Source of the DNA: JACRGC01 sp035288785
GTDB lineage: Archaea; Micrarchaeota; Micrarchaeia; Norongarragalinales; SBBD01
DNA: 21,809 nt
Assembly: GCA_035288785.1 (NCBI GenBank)
Contig: DATDZF010000089.1
Span: forward strand, 1-21,809
Direction: 5' to 3'
Both the position numbers and the translations under genes were made by a program. The notes under the pieces are model-generated. The model worked only from the letters and a program-made list of their open reading frames with translations, ran no database searches and was not told the DNA's origin. Position 1 is the stretch's first letter. Each line of letters starts with the position of its first letter. Positions 1 to 6,812 of this stretch are shown here, piece by piece.

Positions 1-1
1 C

Positions 2-1195
2 CATCTAGCATTCGTTGATGTTTTTGCAGGCCAGACCACCCTTGTGAATGTGACCCTCGTATCCGTTCCTTCTCCTTCACCATCCCCCTCTGCTTCCCCT
101 TCAATAGCCGCTTCCTCCACGCCCGGCCCTTCCCCATCGCCTTCCCCCAGCCCGTCAATTTCGCCATCTCCAACCCCGCAGCCGCAAAACAGCTGCATAG
201 ATTCTGATAACGGGATTGTTCCAGAAATGGCCGGCACCGTTTCCGGCGTGAAGAATTATAATCCATATTTCAAATCCGACTCTTGCATGAAGGGGAATAA
301 ATTGAAGGAATATTATTGCGGCGGCACATCCGCCTTCTTCACCAGGGTTGGGTGCACCGCATGCGCAGCCGGCACTTGCATAGCGTCCCCAACACCTGCG
401 CCGAATGCAACCGCATCCCCAACTCCCACTGCCGTTCCTTCCCCCATACCACCAATCATAGCTTTTGACAATTCCTCCACTGAAACCTCGAACGATTCCG
501 CCATAATTATCTGGCAAACCGACATCCCCTCTGATTCGGCAGTTTTTTACGGAATGGGCCAAAATTACGGATCGCTTTATTTTGATCCCGAAACCGATGT
601 CATTCATGAGGCATACCTCGAAAACCTCCAGCCAGGCGTCGTGTATTATTATTTTGTACGGAGCTGCAACGGCCTCAATTGCTCAAATACCACCGGCTAT
701 GAATTCGAGACACTTTCCAATCCTGCTATCCCAACTCCGACCCCCCAAATACCCACGCCTCCTCCAACCGGAGGGGGAGGCGGAACGTATGTGGGTGGAA
801 GCTCCGGCTGGTCTCCACCAGCACCAACAATGCTGCCATCGCCATCCCCTTCACCTTCCAGAAGGCCGGCAATAACGCCTGAATTCACAGAAATCAGCCA
901 GGAAATTGAAGAGCGCCTCCCTGAAATCAAATACAAGCCCGAGGAAGCGGAGGTAAGGCAGATGGTTGATGAGGCAACCGCGCTTGAGCAGCAGGGAAGG
1001 AAGCAGGAGGCGCTGAGCCTGCTATTCAACGCACGCCAAAAGCTGCTCAATACAATAGCGACTTCAAGGACGCAAAAAGCGAACTCCTCTTGGCAGCTTG
1101 CGCTTGTGATCCTGACCCTCTTCCTTTCCGCGCTTTGGTTCCGGTTTGACCGGATGCGCAAAGAGGAGGAAGAAGGGAAGGGCAGCCGGAAATAA
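2..1195 (+). CDS. Anchored cell-surface protein, C-terminal part (5' end outside window)
   Basis: The frame is open to the left window edge, so this is the 3' part of a longer gene; the first visible start-like codon (GTG at 44) is internal. The first residues (AFVDVFAGQTTLVNVTL) resemble the last strand of a PEGA-type beta domain. Then come a Ser/Pro-rich linker, a Cys-containing segment (several Cys between about 305 and 380), a second Pro/Thr linker, and a fibronectin-III-like domain at about 460-715 with an IIWQTDIPSDSAVFYG strand and LQPGVVYYYFV, as in purple acid phosphatase-type Fn3 domains. A Gly/Pro/Ser linker, a charged helical segment of about 65 residues, one membrane helix (WQLALVILTLFLSALWF) and a basic/acidic cytoplasmic tail follow. 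This suggests an extracellular stalked protein anchored at its C-terminus. Its ligand is unknown. The low-complexity linkers are typical of archaeal surface proteins. Confidence 0.8.
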   Translation, partial: HLAFVDVFAGQTTLVNVTLVSVPSPSPSPSASPSIAASSTPGPSPSPSPSPSISPSPTPQPQNSCIDSDNGIVPEMAGTVSGVKNYNPYFKSDSCMKGNKLKEYYCGGTSAFFTRVGCTACAAGTCIASPTPAPNATASPTPTAVPSPIPPIIAFDNSSTETSNDSAIIIWQTDIPSDSAVFYGMGQNYGSLYFDPETDVIHEAYLENLQPGVVYYYFVRSCNGLNCSNTTGYEFETLSNPAIPTPTPQIPTPPPTGGGGGTYVGGSSGWSPPAPTMLPSPSPSPSRRPAITPEFTEISQEIEERLPEIKYKPEEAEVRQMVDEATALEQQGRKQEALSLLFNARQKLLNTIATSRTQKANSSWQLALVILTLFLSALWFRFDRMRKEEEEGKGSRK

Positions 1196-1258
1196 ATGGC
1201 GCTAAATGTATTCGGTATATTAACGGGGGAATAACTGGGCCTACCGAAAATTAACATC

Positions 1259-1286
1259 AATTATTGCAATCAAATAATTTTTTTTT
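1259..1286 (+). terminator. Terminator of the surface-protein gene
   Basis: AATTATT (1259-1265) and AATAATT (1273-1279) can form a 7-bp A/T stem, running straight into nine Ts (1278-1286). Archaeal termination depends mainly on the T-tract. It lies 64 bases after the stop codon. Confidence 0.5.
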
Positions 1287-1333
1287 CACACTCAGTTTTC
1301 TGGTTTTCCTCGAATAAATTTTTCAAATGCATT

Positions 1334-1350
1334 AGGAAACCATTTATAAA
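1334..1350 (+). promoter_or_regulatory. BRE/TATA promoter of ppsA
   Basis: TTTATAAA at 1343-1350 is preceded by the purine-rich AGGAAAC (1334-1340), as expected for a BRE. Transcription would start near 1373-1376, leaving a leader of about 30 bases before the ATG at 1406. This fits the GGTGGGGA ribosome-binding site seen there. Confidence 0.65.
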
Positions 1351-1405
1351 CCTTCAGCGCTTTTTTACATTTGACGTTGGCCTATTAACGTTAGTGGTGG
1401 GGAGC

Positions 1406-3808
1406 ATGAAAAATATCTACTGGTTCAATGAATTGGGCAGGGGATCCCTGAATGTCGCGGGCGGCAAGGGCGCTAACCTGGGCGAAATGTTCAACAACGG
1501 CTTTCCCATCCCCGAGGGCTTCGTGGTCAATGCCGAAAGCTACTTCGCGTTCATCAAGGCAACTGGGATAGACCAGGCGATTGCGCAGCTGACAAATAAC
1601 CTAGATGTCCAGGATACCGAAAAATTGCAAAAGATCAGCGTCGCATTGAAGGAAGTCATTTCCGGGGCCAAGATGCCCCCGGATATCCGCGCCGATGTGA
1701 TACGCGCCTACAACCAGCTTTGCGGCGCCGAGATGCCAACTTCCCAGCAGGAATTATGGGTAGCTGTGCGCTCTTCAGCAACTGCCGAGGATTTGCCGGA
1801 AGCGAGTTTTGCCGGCCAGCAAGCGACATTCCTTAACATTAAAGGGCAGGAGAACGTGGTCAAGTCCGTGAAGGATTGCTGGGCGTCGCTTTTCGAGGCG
1901 CGCGCGATTTATTACCGGGGAGAGCAGCATTTTGACAATTTGAAGGTTGGGATTGCGGTTGTTGTGCAGCGCATGGTCCAAAGCGACAAATCGGGCATCA
2001 TGTTTTCCGTCGACCCCATATCCCAGGACCAGAATATGCTCGTCATCGAGGCGGGCTTTGGGCTTGGCGAAGCGGTTGTGAGCGGCTCCATCACGCCTGA
2101 CAACTATGCCATTGACAAGCGAAGCATGAAGATAGCAAGCAAGACCATCAATAAGCAGGAGATGCTCATCACGCGGGTTGAAGGCGCCGATAGGGAAATG
2201 AAAGTGGAAGAGGAGCTCCAGGAAGTCCAGAAGATAACGGAAGATGAAATACTCTCCCTGGCAAAGTACGGGGTTGCAATCGAGAGCCATTACAATTCGC
2301 CCCAGGACATGGAATGGGCAATCGAGGGGAAGAAGGTATACATCGTGCAAAGCAGGGCGATCACGACCCTGAATAAAAAAGTGAAGAAAGAGGCGGTTGA
2401 GATGTCTGAGATGACGGGGCCAAAAAAGCAGGTGACTGATGATCCATTCGAGATCCAGGAAATACCGGCTGATAAGGCGGTCCAGATATTGCAGGGCTCG
2501 CGTGCCTCCCCTGGAATCGCATGGGGGCCGGTCAAGATGATTTACGATGTCAAGGAGATTTCCAAGGTTTATGAGGGCGACATTCTCGTTACGCGCATGA
2601 CCACTCCCGATTTCGTCCCCGCCATGAAGAAGGCGGCGGCAATTGTGACTGATGAGGGTGGGGCCACCTGCCATGCGGCAATAGTCAGCAGGGAGCTTGG
2701 CATACCCTGCATTGTCGGGACCAGGGAAGCGACCACAAAACTTAAGGAAGGCCAAATCATAACCGTCGATGCGAAAAGGGGCATTGTTTATGATGGGAGG
2801 GTTGCCTTGGAAGTAAAAAAGGCGGCATCGGGCAATGGCAACGGCGCCTCATCTGCCCATTTGCAGACCTTCACGATAACAGGCACAAAATTGTACGTTA
2901 ACCTTGCGGAACCCGAAAAGGCCGATGAAATCGCCGAAAACTACGTTGATGGCGTTGGGCTTCTGCGCGCAGAGTTCATGATTGCCGGGCTTGGGAAGCA
3001 CCCGCGGATGATGATCGAGCAGGGCCGGCAGGAGGAATATGTTGAAGCGCTGGCAAAGGGCCTTCGCAAATTCTGCGCCGCCTTCTATCCCCGCCCAATC
3101 ATCTACCGAGCAACCGATTTCAAGACCAACGAATACCGGAACCTCGAAGGTGGCGAAAAGTTCGAGCCAAAGGAGGAAAACCCCATGATTGGGTACCGTG
3201 GCTGCTTCCGCTACATCAAGGAGCCGGAAGTGTTTGCGCTCGAGCTTGCGGCCATACGGAAGGTGCGCGAGCAATACGGCATGAAGAACCTGCACCTTAT
3301 GCTCCCCTTCGTTAGGCGCGTCGAGGATTACAAGGCGTGCAAGAAGCTGATCGAGGCAGCCGGCTTAGAGCGGAATTTCGATTTCAAGGTGGGCATCATG
3401 TGCGAGATCCCCTCGAATGTGATCTCCGCGGAAAGGTTCTGCGAGGCGGGCGTCGATTTCTTTTCCATTGGCTCAAACGACCTGACCCAGCTTACCCTTG
3501 GTGTTGACCGCGATTCCCCGCTTGTTGCGGAGGATTTCGATGAGCGCGATCCCGCCATCCTTGATTCAATCAGGCACGTGATCAAGATCTGCCACAAATA
3601 CGGCGTGAAGGTTGGGATCTGCGGCCAGGCGCCCTCGGTTTATCCGGAATTCGCCGAAGCGCTTGTGAGGTTCGGGATCGATTCCATTTCCGTCAATCCG
3701 GACGTCATCGACATCACGCGCCGGAGCATTGCCTCTGCTGAGCAAAAAGTGATGATAGAGAAGCTCAAGATGCTGGAGGATTCCGCCGCCAAAGAGTCTA
3801 CTTGGTAA
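1406..3808 (+). CDS. ppsA: Phosphoenolpyruvate synthase (pyruvate, water dikinase)
   Basis: Converts pyruvate, ATP and water to phosphoenolpyruvate, AMP and phosphate, the entry to gluconeogenesis in the cytoplasm. The order is complete for the family: an ATP-grasp PPDK N-terminal domain beginning with GGKGANLGEMF, a mobile phosphohistidine domain with GGATCHAAIVSRELGIPC (catalytic His423), and a C-terminal TIM barrel with the catalytic Cys739 in VGICGQAPS. The length of 800 residues is normal. A GTG at 1394 in the same frame would add four residues, but GGTGGGGA (1396-1403) sits at ribosome-binding distance before the ATG at 1406, so ATG is chosen. A Gly/Asn/Ser linker (GNGNGASS) separates the phosphohistidine domain and the barrel. 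The gene has its own promoter and no co-oriented partner, and it converges with the unknown gene at 3825. Confidence 0.97.
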   Translation: MKNIYWFNELGRGSLNVAGGKGANLGEMFNNGFPIPEGFVVNAESYFAFIKATGIDQAIAQLTNNLDVQDTEKLQKISVALKEVISGAKMPPDIRADVIRAYNQLCGAEMPTSQQELWVAVRSSATAEDLPEASFAGQQATFLNIKGQENVVKSVKDCWASLFEARAIYYRGEQHFDNLKVGIAVVVQRMVQSDKSGIMFSVDPISQDQNMLVIEAGFGLGEAVVSGSITPDNYAIDKRSMKIASKTINKQEMLITRVEGADREMKVEEELQEVQKITEDEILSLAKYGVAIESHYNSPQDMEWAIEGKKVYIVQSRAITTLNKKVKKEAVEMSEMTGPKKQVTDDPFEIQEIPADKAVQILQGSRASPGIAWGPVKMIYDVKEISKVYEGDILVTRMTTPDFVPAMKKAAAIVTDEGGATCHAAIVSRELGIPCIVGTREATTKLKEGQIITVDAKRGIVYDGRVALEVKKAASGNGNGASSAHLQTFTITGTKLYVNLAEPEKADEIAENYVDGVGLLRAEFMIAGLGKHPRMMIEQGRQEEYVEALAKGLRKFCAAFYPRPIIYRATDFKTNEYRNLEGGEKFEPKEENPMIGYRGCFRYIKEPEVFALELAAIRKVREQYGMKNLHLMLPFVRRVEDYKACKKLIEAAGLERNFDFKVGIMCEIPSNVISAERFCEAGVDFFSIGSNDLTQLTLGVDRDSPLVAEDFDERDPAILDSIRHVIKICHKYGVKVGICGQAPSVYPEFAEALVRFGIDSISVNPDVIDITRRSIASAEQKVMIEKLKMLEDSAAKESTW

Positions 3809-3818
3809 AATAAATCTA

Positions 3819-3827
3819 ATTTTTTTA
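3819..3827 (+). terminator. T-tract after ppsA
   Basis: CTAATTTTTTTATT follows the ppsA stop by about ten bases. A run of seven Ts is enough for archaeal termination. It overlaps the stop codon of the convergent gene, so the two 3' ends share it. Confidence 0.4.
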
Positions 3828-4241
3828 TTGGGGGTGCTTGCCCCTTGGTTTTTCATTCCAGAAATCCAAAAGGCCCTGCAGGTAATATTTCTGAAGCATA
3901 GCATTGTGCGCTTTAGCGGCCCGCAGTACTTCATTCCGGTTTGTCCGGAAAGGTTCGAGGCCAAAAATCCGGACAAGGTGTGCTTTCTGCGTATTTTTCA
4001 TTTCCATGATTTCTATTTCCTTTTCCCTCTCTACCCACGAGGCAAGCGCGGAACCTGTGAGGTTCGCGGGATGGTGCTTCCTTCCAAGGAGATACGCCCG
4101 GTTGAGCCTGTTCGAATATTTTTTTATGAACTTATTCCTTATTTGCCTCGAGAATCCAAGTCGGTCAAGGAGCTGCCTGCTTTCAGCTAGCTCCTGCCTT
4201 AGGTATGACCTAATTTCAGATGGGATTGGCCTGCGGGACAT
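3825..4241 (-). CDS. Conserved-looking hypothetical protein, basic and helical
   Basis: A 138-residue protein that I do not recognise. It is rich in Arg, Lys and Leu, has no membrane segment or signal peptide, and looks mostly alpha-helical (for example SRRPIPSEIRSYLRQELAES and RNEVLRAAKAHNAMLQKYY). The basic composition would suit nucleic-acid binding, but no motif proves it. It starts with ATG nine bases after the stop of the membrane-protein gene upstream, with CAGGGAT as a weak ribosome-binding site overlapping that stop, which suggests one transcript. Two overlapping plus-strand frames cover the same stretch. This frame is preferred because it is longest, is adjacent to its minus-strand neighbour, and its amino-acid composition looks like a soluble protein. 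Confidence 0.6.
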   Translation of the reverse strand: MSRRPIPSEIRSYLRQELAESRQLLDRLGFSRQIRNKFIKKYSNRLNRAYLLGRKHHPANLTGSALASWVEREKEIEIMEMKNTQKAHLVRIFGLEPFRTNRNEVLRAAKAHNAMLQKYYLQGLLDFWNEKPRGKHPQ

Positions 4242-4250
4242 GGATATCGT

Positions 4251-4538
4251 TTATCCCTGATTTTCACTTTCTTTCTCTTCCTTCTGCTTTTGCCTCAGCA
4301 CGAATATAAGTCCAATCAGCAGCAGGAAGAATACGCCCGGAAGGATGGCCGCATCGGAGCCGCTGGCTGCAAACAGCCCGGTGACCATGTTCGCGCCCGG
4401 ATTCGCCTTCACCGCCTCCCTATACTTTATTTTCAGCGGGTCCAGGTCGTAGGAAACAAGGATCCCAATCAGCAAAACGGCGGCCAGTATTATCCTCCGG
4501 TCCATGTATTTCTCAGAGGGCTGAAATTTATTAATCAT
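4251..4538 (-). CDS. Small membrane protein with two transmembrane helices
   Basis: About 95 residues from ATG (4538). A TTG six codons upstream would also be in frame, but the sequence from it (GGATGGGGCAAGG) reads as a ribosome-binding region for the ATG. Helix 1 is RRIILAAVLLIGILVSYDLD near the N-terminus and helix 2 is ILPGVFFLLLIGLIFVL, followed by a highly charged KQKQKEEKESENQ tail. Between the helices is a roughly 40-residue loop with a short hydrophobic part (ANMVTGLFAASG). I recognise no family. It is probably co-transcribed with the basic protein downstream at 3825-4241. Function unknown. Confidence 0.6.
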   Translation of the reverse strand: MINKFQPSEKYMDRRIILAAVLLIGILVSYDLDPLKIKYREAVKANPGANMVTGLFAASGSDAAILPGVFFLLLIGLIFVLRQKQKEEKESENQG

Positions 4539-4609
4539 ATGCCTTGCCCCATCCAATTTAATGAATGGAACATCCAGTTCTTACGCACCTGGGTCCCCTT
4601 AAGACGTCT

Positions 4610-4616
4610 AAAAAAA
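4610..4616 (-). terminator. T7 tract at tRNA 3' end
   Basis: On the minus strand seven Ts follow two bases after the tRNA discriminator base. This is the usual archaeal termination signal for stable RNA genes. Confidence 0.6.
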
Positions 4617-4617
4617 G

Positions 4618-4732
4618 TGGGCCTGCCCGGATTTGAACCGGGGACCTTTCGATGTCCGGCTAAATCGGCTCAATTGAGCCGAAAAATTATCAGTCGAACG
4701 CTCCAACCAGACTAAGCTACAAGGGCTAGCCC
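4618..4732 (-). tRNA. tRNA-Ile(GAU) with a 37/38 intron and a disrupted 5' acceptor strand
   Basis: Read on the minus strand. The D arm is GCTT...GAGC with U12-A23, the anticodon stem is TTCGA/TCGAA, the loop is CTGATA plus A38 with anticodon GAT at 4691-4689, the T arm is CCCGG-TTCAAAT-CCGGG, and the 3' acceptor strand is CAGGCCC with discriminator A (4618). No CCA is encoded. A 34-base intron lies at 4687-4654, at canonical position 37/38. The expected 5' acceptor strand is GGGCYTG. The seven bases directly before U8-A9 are GCCCTTG (4726-4720), which gives two C:C mismatches. GGG (4732-4730) and CTTG (4723-4720) pair well if the six bases CTAGCC (4729-4724) are excluded. So either the mature 5' end is 4726 with a poor stem, or there is a 6-nt insertion and the end is 4732. 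Identity features (GAU, A37, A38, A73) fit isoleucine. Confidence 0.85.
4654..4687 (-). other. tRNA-Ile intron (34 nt)
   Basis: Lies between A37 (4688) and A38 (4653). It contains the perfect 18-base palindrome TCGGCTCAATTGAGCCGA (4682-4665), a 7-bp stem closed by AATT. Bases CGG (4658-4656) before the 3' splice site can pair with C32-U33-G34, and the flanking three-base bulges (UAA and ACA) would be cut after the second base, as archaeal bulge-helix-bulge endonuclease does. The central helix is only about three pairs, so this is a relaxed motif; boundaries are inferred from tRNA geometry. Confidence 0.75.
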
Positions 4733-4742
4733 CAAGAACTTT

Positions 4743-5543
4743 TCAGTTTTTAGAGTCCCTAGATGTAGAGGCCCACGCGTTAGCTTTTTGAAGTCTATCA
4801 TTTTTATATCCTATGTCGAAGCCGATTTTATCTGTAAATGCTGGAATTGATTTCCTCAATATCTTTAAGCAATAGATGAATGTTGTAGTGGCATCTTTCT
4901 TCCTTGCAAGTTTTTGGATTAGAAATATGTTGTTTGTTTCTATGCCAAATTCCGATAGCATTATCCGGATGTCTGTTAGAAAGGCAATGCCATTCTGCGA
5001 TAGGCATTCTGTTTTCCCCATTGAATACCTAAGCGCCCAATATCCCCTATTGTCGCAAGATATGGATCCTTCACATGAAAATGCCCGCCTTAGGAACGCT
5101 GCCTTAATTCCAAGGCCCGCGTTCGCTATCCAAAGTGGCAAACGGTACTCTTTGGTTATTTTATCCCCCCTTTCGGCACCACAAATATAAAGGATTCTTG
5201 AAAGTGCAGCATTGCATAAAATAATGCCCGTGCTTGATCCGTTGATCCTTATCCCCCACTTCCTGAGAGTTCCGCGGATACCGAATACTTTTTCCAATAA
5301 TTCGTTATAGTGCTCCAAATCCTGAATATTTTTTGAAAAATACCCGATATAGTCATATTTATAGTGGCCTTTGACTTTTCTTCCCTCCAAGTGGCCGTCT
5401 GTTAGCAAACTGGCAACAATTTCAGCCAATTCCGGCGATGGCTGAACATTTAGCCAATCCCCGTATTTCCGAATCGCTTTTTCAGCAAAAACTCGATATC
5501 TATATGTGCCAATGAATGCCTCCTCGGAGATAAGGTTTTCCAT
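4743..5543 (-). CDS. LAGLIDADG homing endonuclease, free-standing
   Basis: 266 residues. Two LAGLIDADG motifs are visible: LAEIVASLLTDGH (residues 39-51, acidic D49) and IKAAFLRRAFSCEGSI (146-161, acidic E158). Both catalytic acidic residues are present, so the protein could be an active site-specific nuclease. The motif spacing of about 107 residues is normal for a single-chain enzyme with a pseudo-dimeric fold. No in-frame start lies upstream before a stop, so ATG at 5543 is the start. The stop codon is ten bases from the tRNA-Ile gene on the same strand, so the two may share a transcript. The coding region is visibly A+T-richer than its neighbours, which fits lateral acquisition. It is not inside a recognisable host gene; a role in spreading the tRNA intron or the neighbouring palindrome is inference. 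Confidence 0.88.
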   Translation of the reverse strand: MENLISEEAFIGTYRYRVFAEKAIRKYGDWLNVQPSPELAEIVASLLTDGHLEGRKVKGHYKYDYIGYFSKNIQDLEHYNELLEKVFGIRGTLRKWGIRINGSSTGIILCNAALSRILYICGAERGDKITKEYRLPLWIANAGLGIKAAFLRRAFSCEGSISCDNRGYWALRYSMGKTECLSQNGIAFLTDIRIMLSEFGIETNNIFLIQKLARKKDATTTFIYCLKILRKSIPAFTDKIGFDIGYKNDRLQKANAWASTSRDSKN

Positions 5544-5607
5544 GGGATGATCTTTATAGTCCGCTTTCTTGCCCTTTTCGCAAGGTCATTTCGGGTGAGT
5601 AAAGCCA

Positions 5608-5619
5608 TTAATATATTTA
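5608..5619. promoter_or_regulatory. Shared divergent TATA element for cdc6 and the homing endonuclease
   Basis: TTAATATATTTA lies 28 bases (centre) before the cdc6 ATG, which predicts a leaderless cdc6 mRNA. The same A/T stretch reads TAAATATATTAA on the minus strand and could drive the endonuclease gene with a leader of about 45 bases. The whole divergent gap is only 98 bases. A second minus-strand box (CTATAAAG near 5552-5559) is too close to the endonuclease ATG to serve it. Confidence 0.5.
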
Positions 5620-5641
5620 CGGCATTAACCCTACCGATATC

Positions 5642-6760
5642 ATGGATAAATTATTTTCAACTTCAAGTGAGCAAAGCCGCATTTTCAGGAACCAGTCTGC
5701 GCTAATGCCTGAATTCGTCCCAGGGGCGCTTTTGCACAGGGAAAGGGAAGTCAGGGAAATTGCCGATTCGCTAAGCCCCCTGCTCAAGCATTCAAGGCCC
5801 CAAAACCTTCTGATCCACGGCCCAACCGGCTCAGGCAAGACCTCCTGCGCAAAATACGTTCTTAACGAGCTCGGGGAGTACTCCTCGAAAATCCGCTGCA
5901 TTTACATCAACTGCTGGGAGCACCCATCCAAACAGGCTATCCTTTCATTTGTTGCGGAAGGGCTAAGGGAACCCCTGCCGAGGAGGGGGCTTGCCGACGA
6001 TGAGATATTCCACAGGATTATCGAGCGCCTGAAATACGACAAGAAGGCGGTTGTGGTCGTGCTCGATGAGATCGACCGCCTCATGCACAAGAATGAGGCC
6101 GAGGTTTTGTATAATCTCTCCCGGTCGGAGGAGAATTACGGCGTGGCCTTCGGGATCCTTGGCATCACCAACGTGCCTGAAATCTACTTCTCGCTTGACG
6201 AGCGCATGCGCAGCTCCCTGCGTTTTAGGGAAATGGCCTTCGAAAAATATTCGCCCGGCCAATTAAAGGAAATTTTGAAGGAAAGGGCAAGGGAGGCGCT
6301 TTTAGCCGGTGCCTTCTCCGAAGAGATCATTGCCCTTTGCGCAGCGCACGGGGCAAGGAACAACGGAGATGCGAGGGTGGCAATCGAGGCATTGCTGCAA
6401 GCTGGCATGAGGGCGGACTCCAAGGGGAAGGCCAGAATTGAAATAGCCGACGTCAAGGGCGTATTTGAAAAGAGTGCCGAGGCGTCCCTTACGAAAAACG
6501 TCAAGCTGATGGGGGAAAATGAGAAAATATTGCTGCAGCTCCTGAAGGATGCGAAGGCAAAGGGGAAAATACTTACCTCGGGCGAGATTTACTCAAAATT
6601 CAACCTCCTTAGGCAGAAATCAAGCCTGGAGCCCATATCCGAAAGGCAGATTATGAACTACCTCCAAATGTTCGAGGCGGCGAGGATGATCTCCGCTGAG
6701 CTAGCCGATGATCCGCGCACCGGGAGCGGCAAAACGAAGCTGATAAAACTGATAAGATGA
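5642..6760 (+). CDS. cdc6: Orc1/Cdc6 replication initiator
   Basis: Archaeal origin-recognition AAA+ ATPase, which binds origin repeats and loads MCM. 372 residues, normal length. Walker A is GPTGSGKT (residues 60-67), Walker B is VVVVLDEID (137-145; D142, E143), sensor 1 Asn177 is in GITNVPE, and arginines in DERMRSSLRF follow. The LHREREVREI start of the ATPase is typical of Orc1/Cdc6. The C-terminal ~100 residues (LMGENEKILLQLLKDA ... GEIYSKFNLL ... RQIMNYLQMFE) form the winged-helix DNA-binding domain. The start ATG has a TATA box 28 bases upstream and no ribosome-binding site, so it is probably leaderless. The genes downstream at 6813 and 7263 are co-oriented and may be co-transcribed. 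Archaeal origins often sit beside cdc6, but no origin repeats were recognised here. Confidence 0.95.
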   Translation: MDKLFSTSSEQSRIFRNQSALMPEFVPGALLHREREVREIADSLSPLLKHSRPQNLLIHGPTGSGKTSCAKYVLNELGEYSSKIRCIYINCWEHPSKQAILSFVAEGLREPLPRRGLADDEIFHRIIERLKYDKKAVVVVLDEIDRLMHKNEAEVLYNLSRSEENYGVAFGILGITNVPEIYFSLDERMRSSLRFREMAFEKYSPGQLKEILKERAREALLAGAFSEEIIALCAAHGARNNGDARVAIEALLQAGMRADSKGKARIEIADVKGVFEKSAEASLTKNVKLMGENEKILLQLLKDAKAKGKILTSGEIYSKFNLLRQKSSLEPISERQIMNYLQMFEAARMISAELADDPRTGSGKTKLIKLIR

Positions 6761-6812
6761 ATTTGTATGCGATGGGAGCCAATGTGCTTTTCAAAATTCG
6801 GGTGATTTCCAT

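Noticed and set aside
44..180. Ser/Pro repeat tract as a DNA tandem repeat or CRISPR-like array
   Set aside because: The periodicity follows from coding of a PSPSPS linker in an open frame; repeat units are short and irregular, with no spacers.
1775..2755. 326-codon open frame on the minus strand inside ppsA
   Set aside because: Its translation has no family resemblance and it lies wholly antisense to a complete, motif-verified PEP synthase. It is a by-product of codon bias.
3828..4260. Two overlapping plus-strand frames (3828-4190 and 3904-4260) opposite the basic hypothetical gene
   Set aside because: Compositions rich in Phe, Ser and Cys, no plausible ribosome-binding site, and convergent clutter against the minus-strand gene. 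The minus-strand frame is longer and adjoins a same-strand gene.
4290..4715. 141-codon plus-strand frame running through the tRNA gene
   Set aside because: It reads through a tRNA on the opposite strand; GLPGFEPGTF is the well-known mistranslation of an antisense tRNA T arm.
4743..5543. Endonuclease frame as part of an intein or an intron of cdc6
   Set aside because: It is on the opposite strand to cdc6, which is complete, and there are no intein splicing blocks or host-protein extensions at either end.
5544..5641. Replication origin next to cdc6
   Set aside because: Only 98 bases, and no ORB-like G-rich repeats or unwinding element beyond the TATA stretch were seen. An origin may lie elsewhere.
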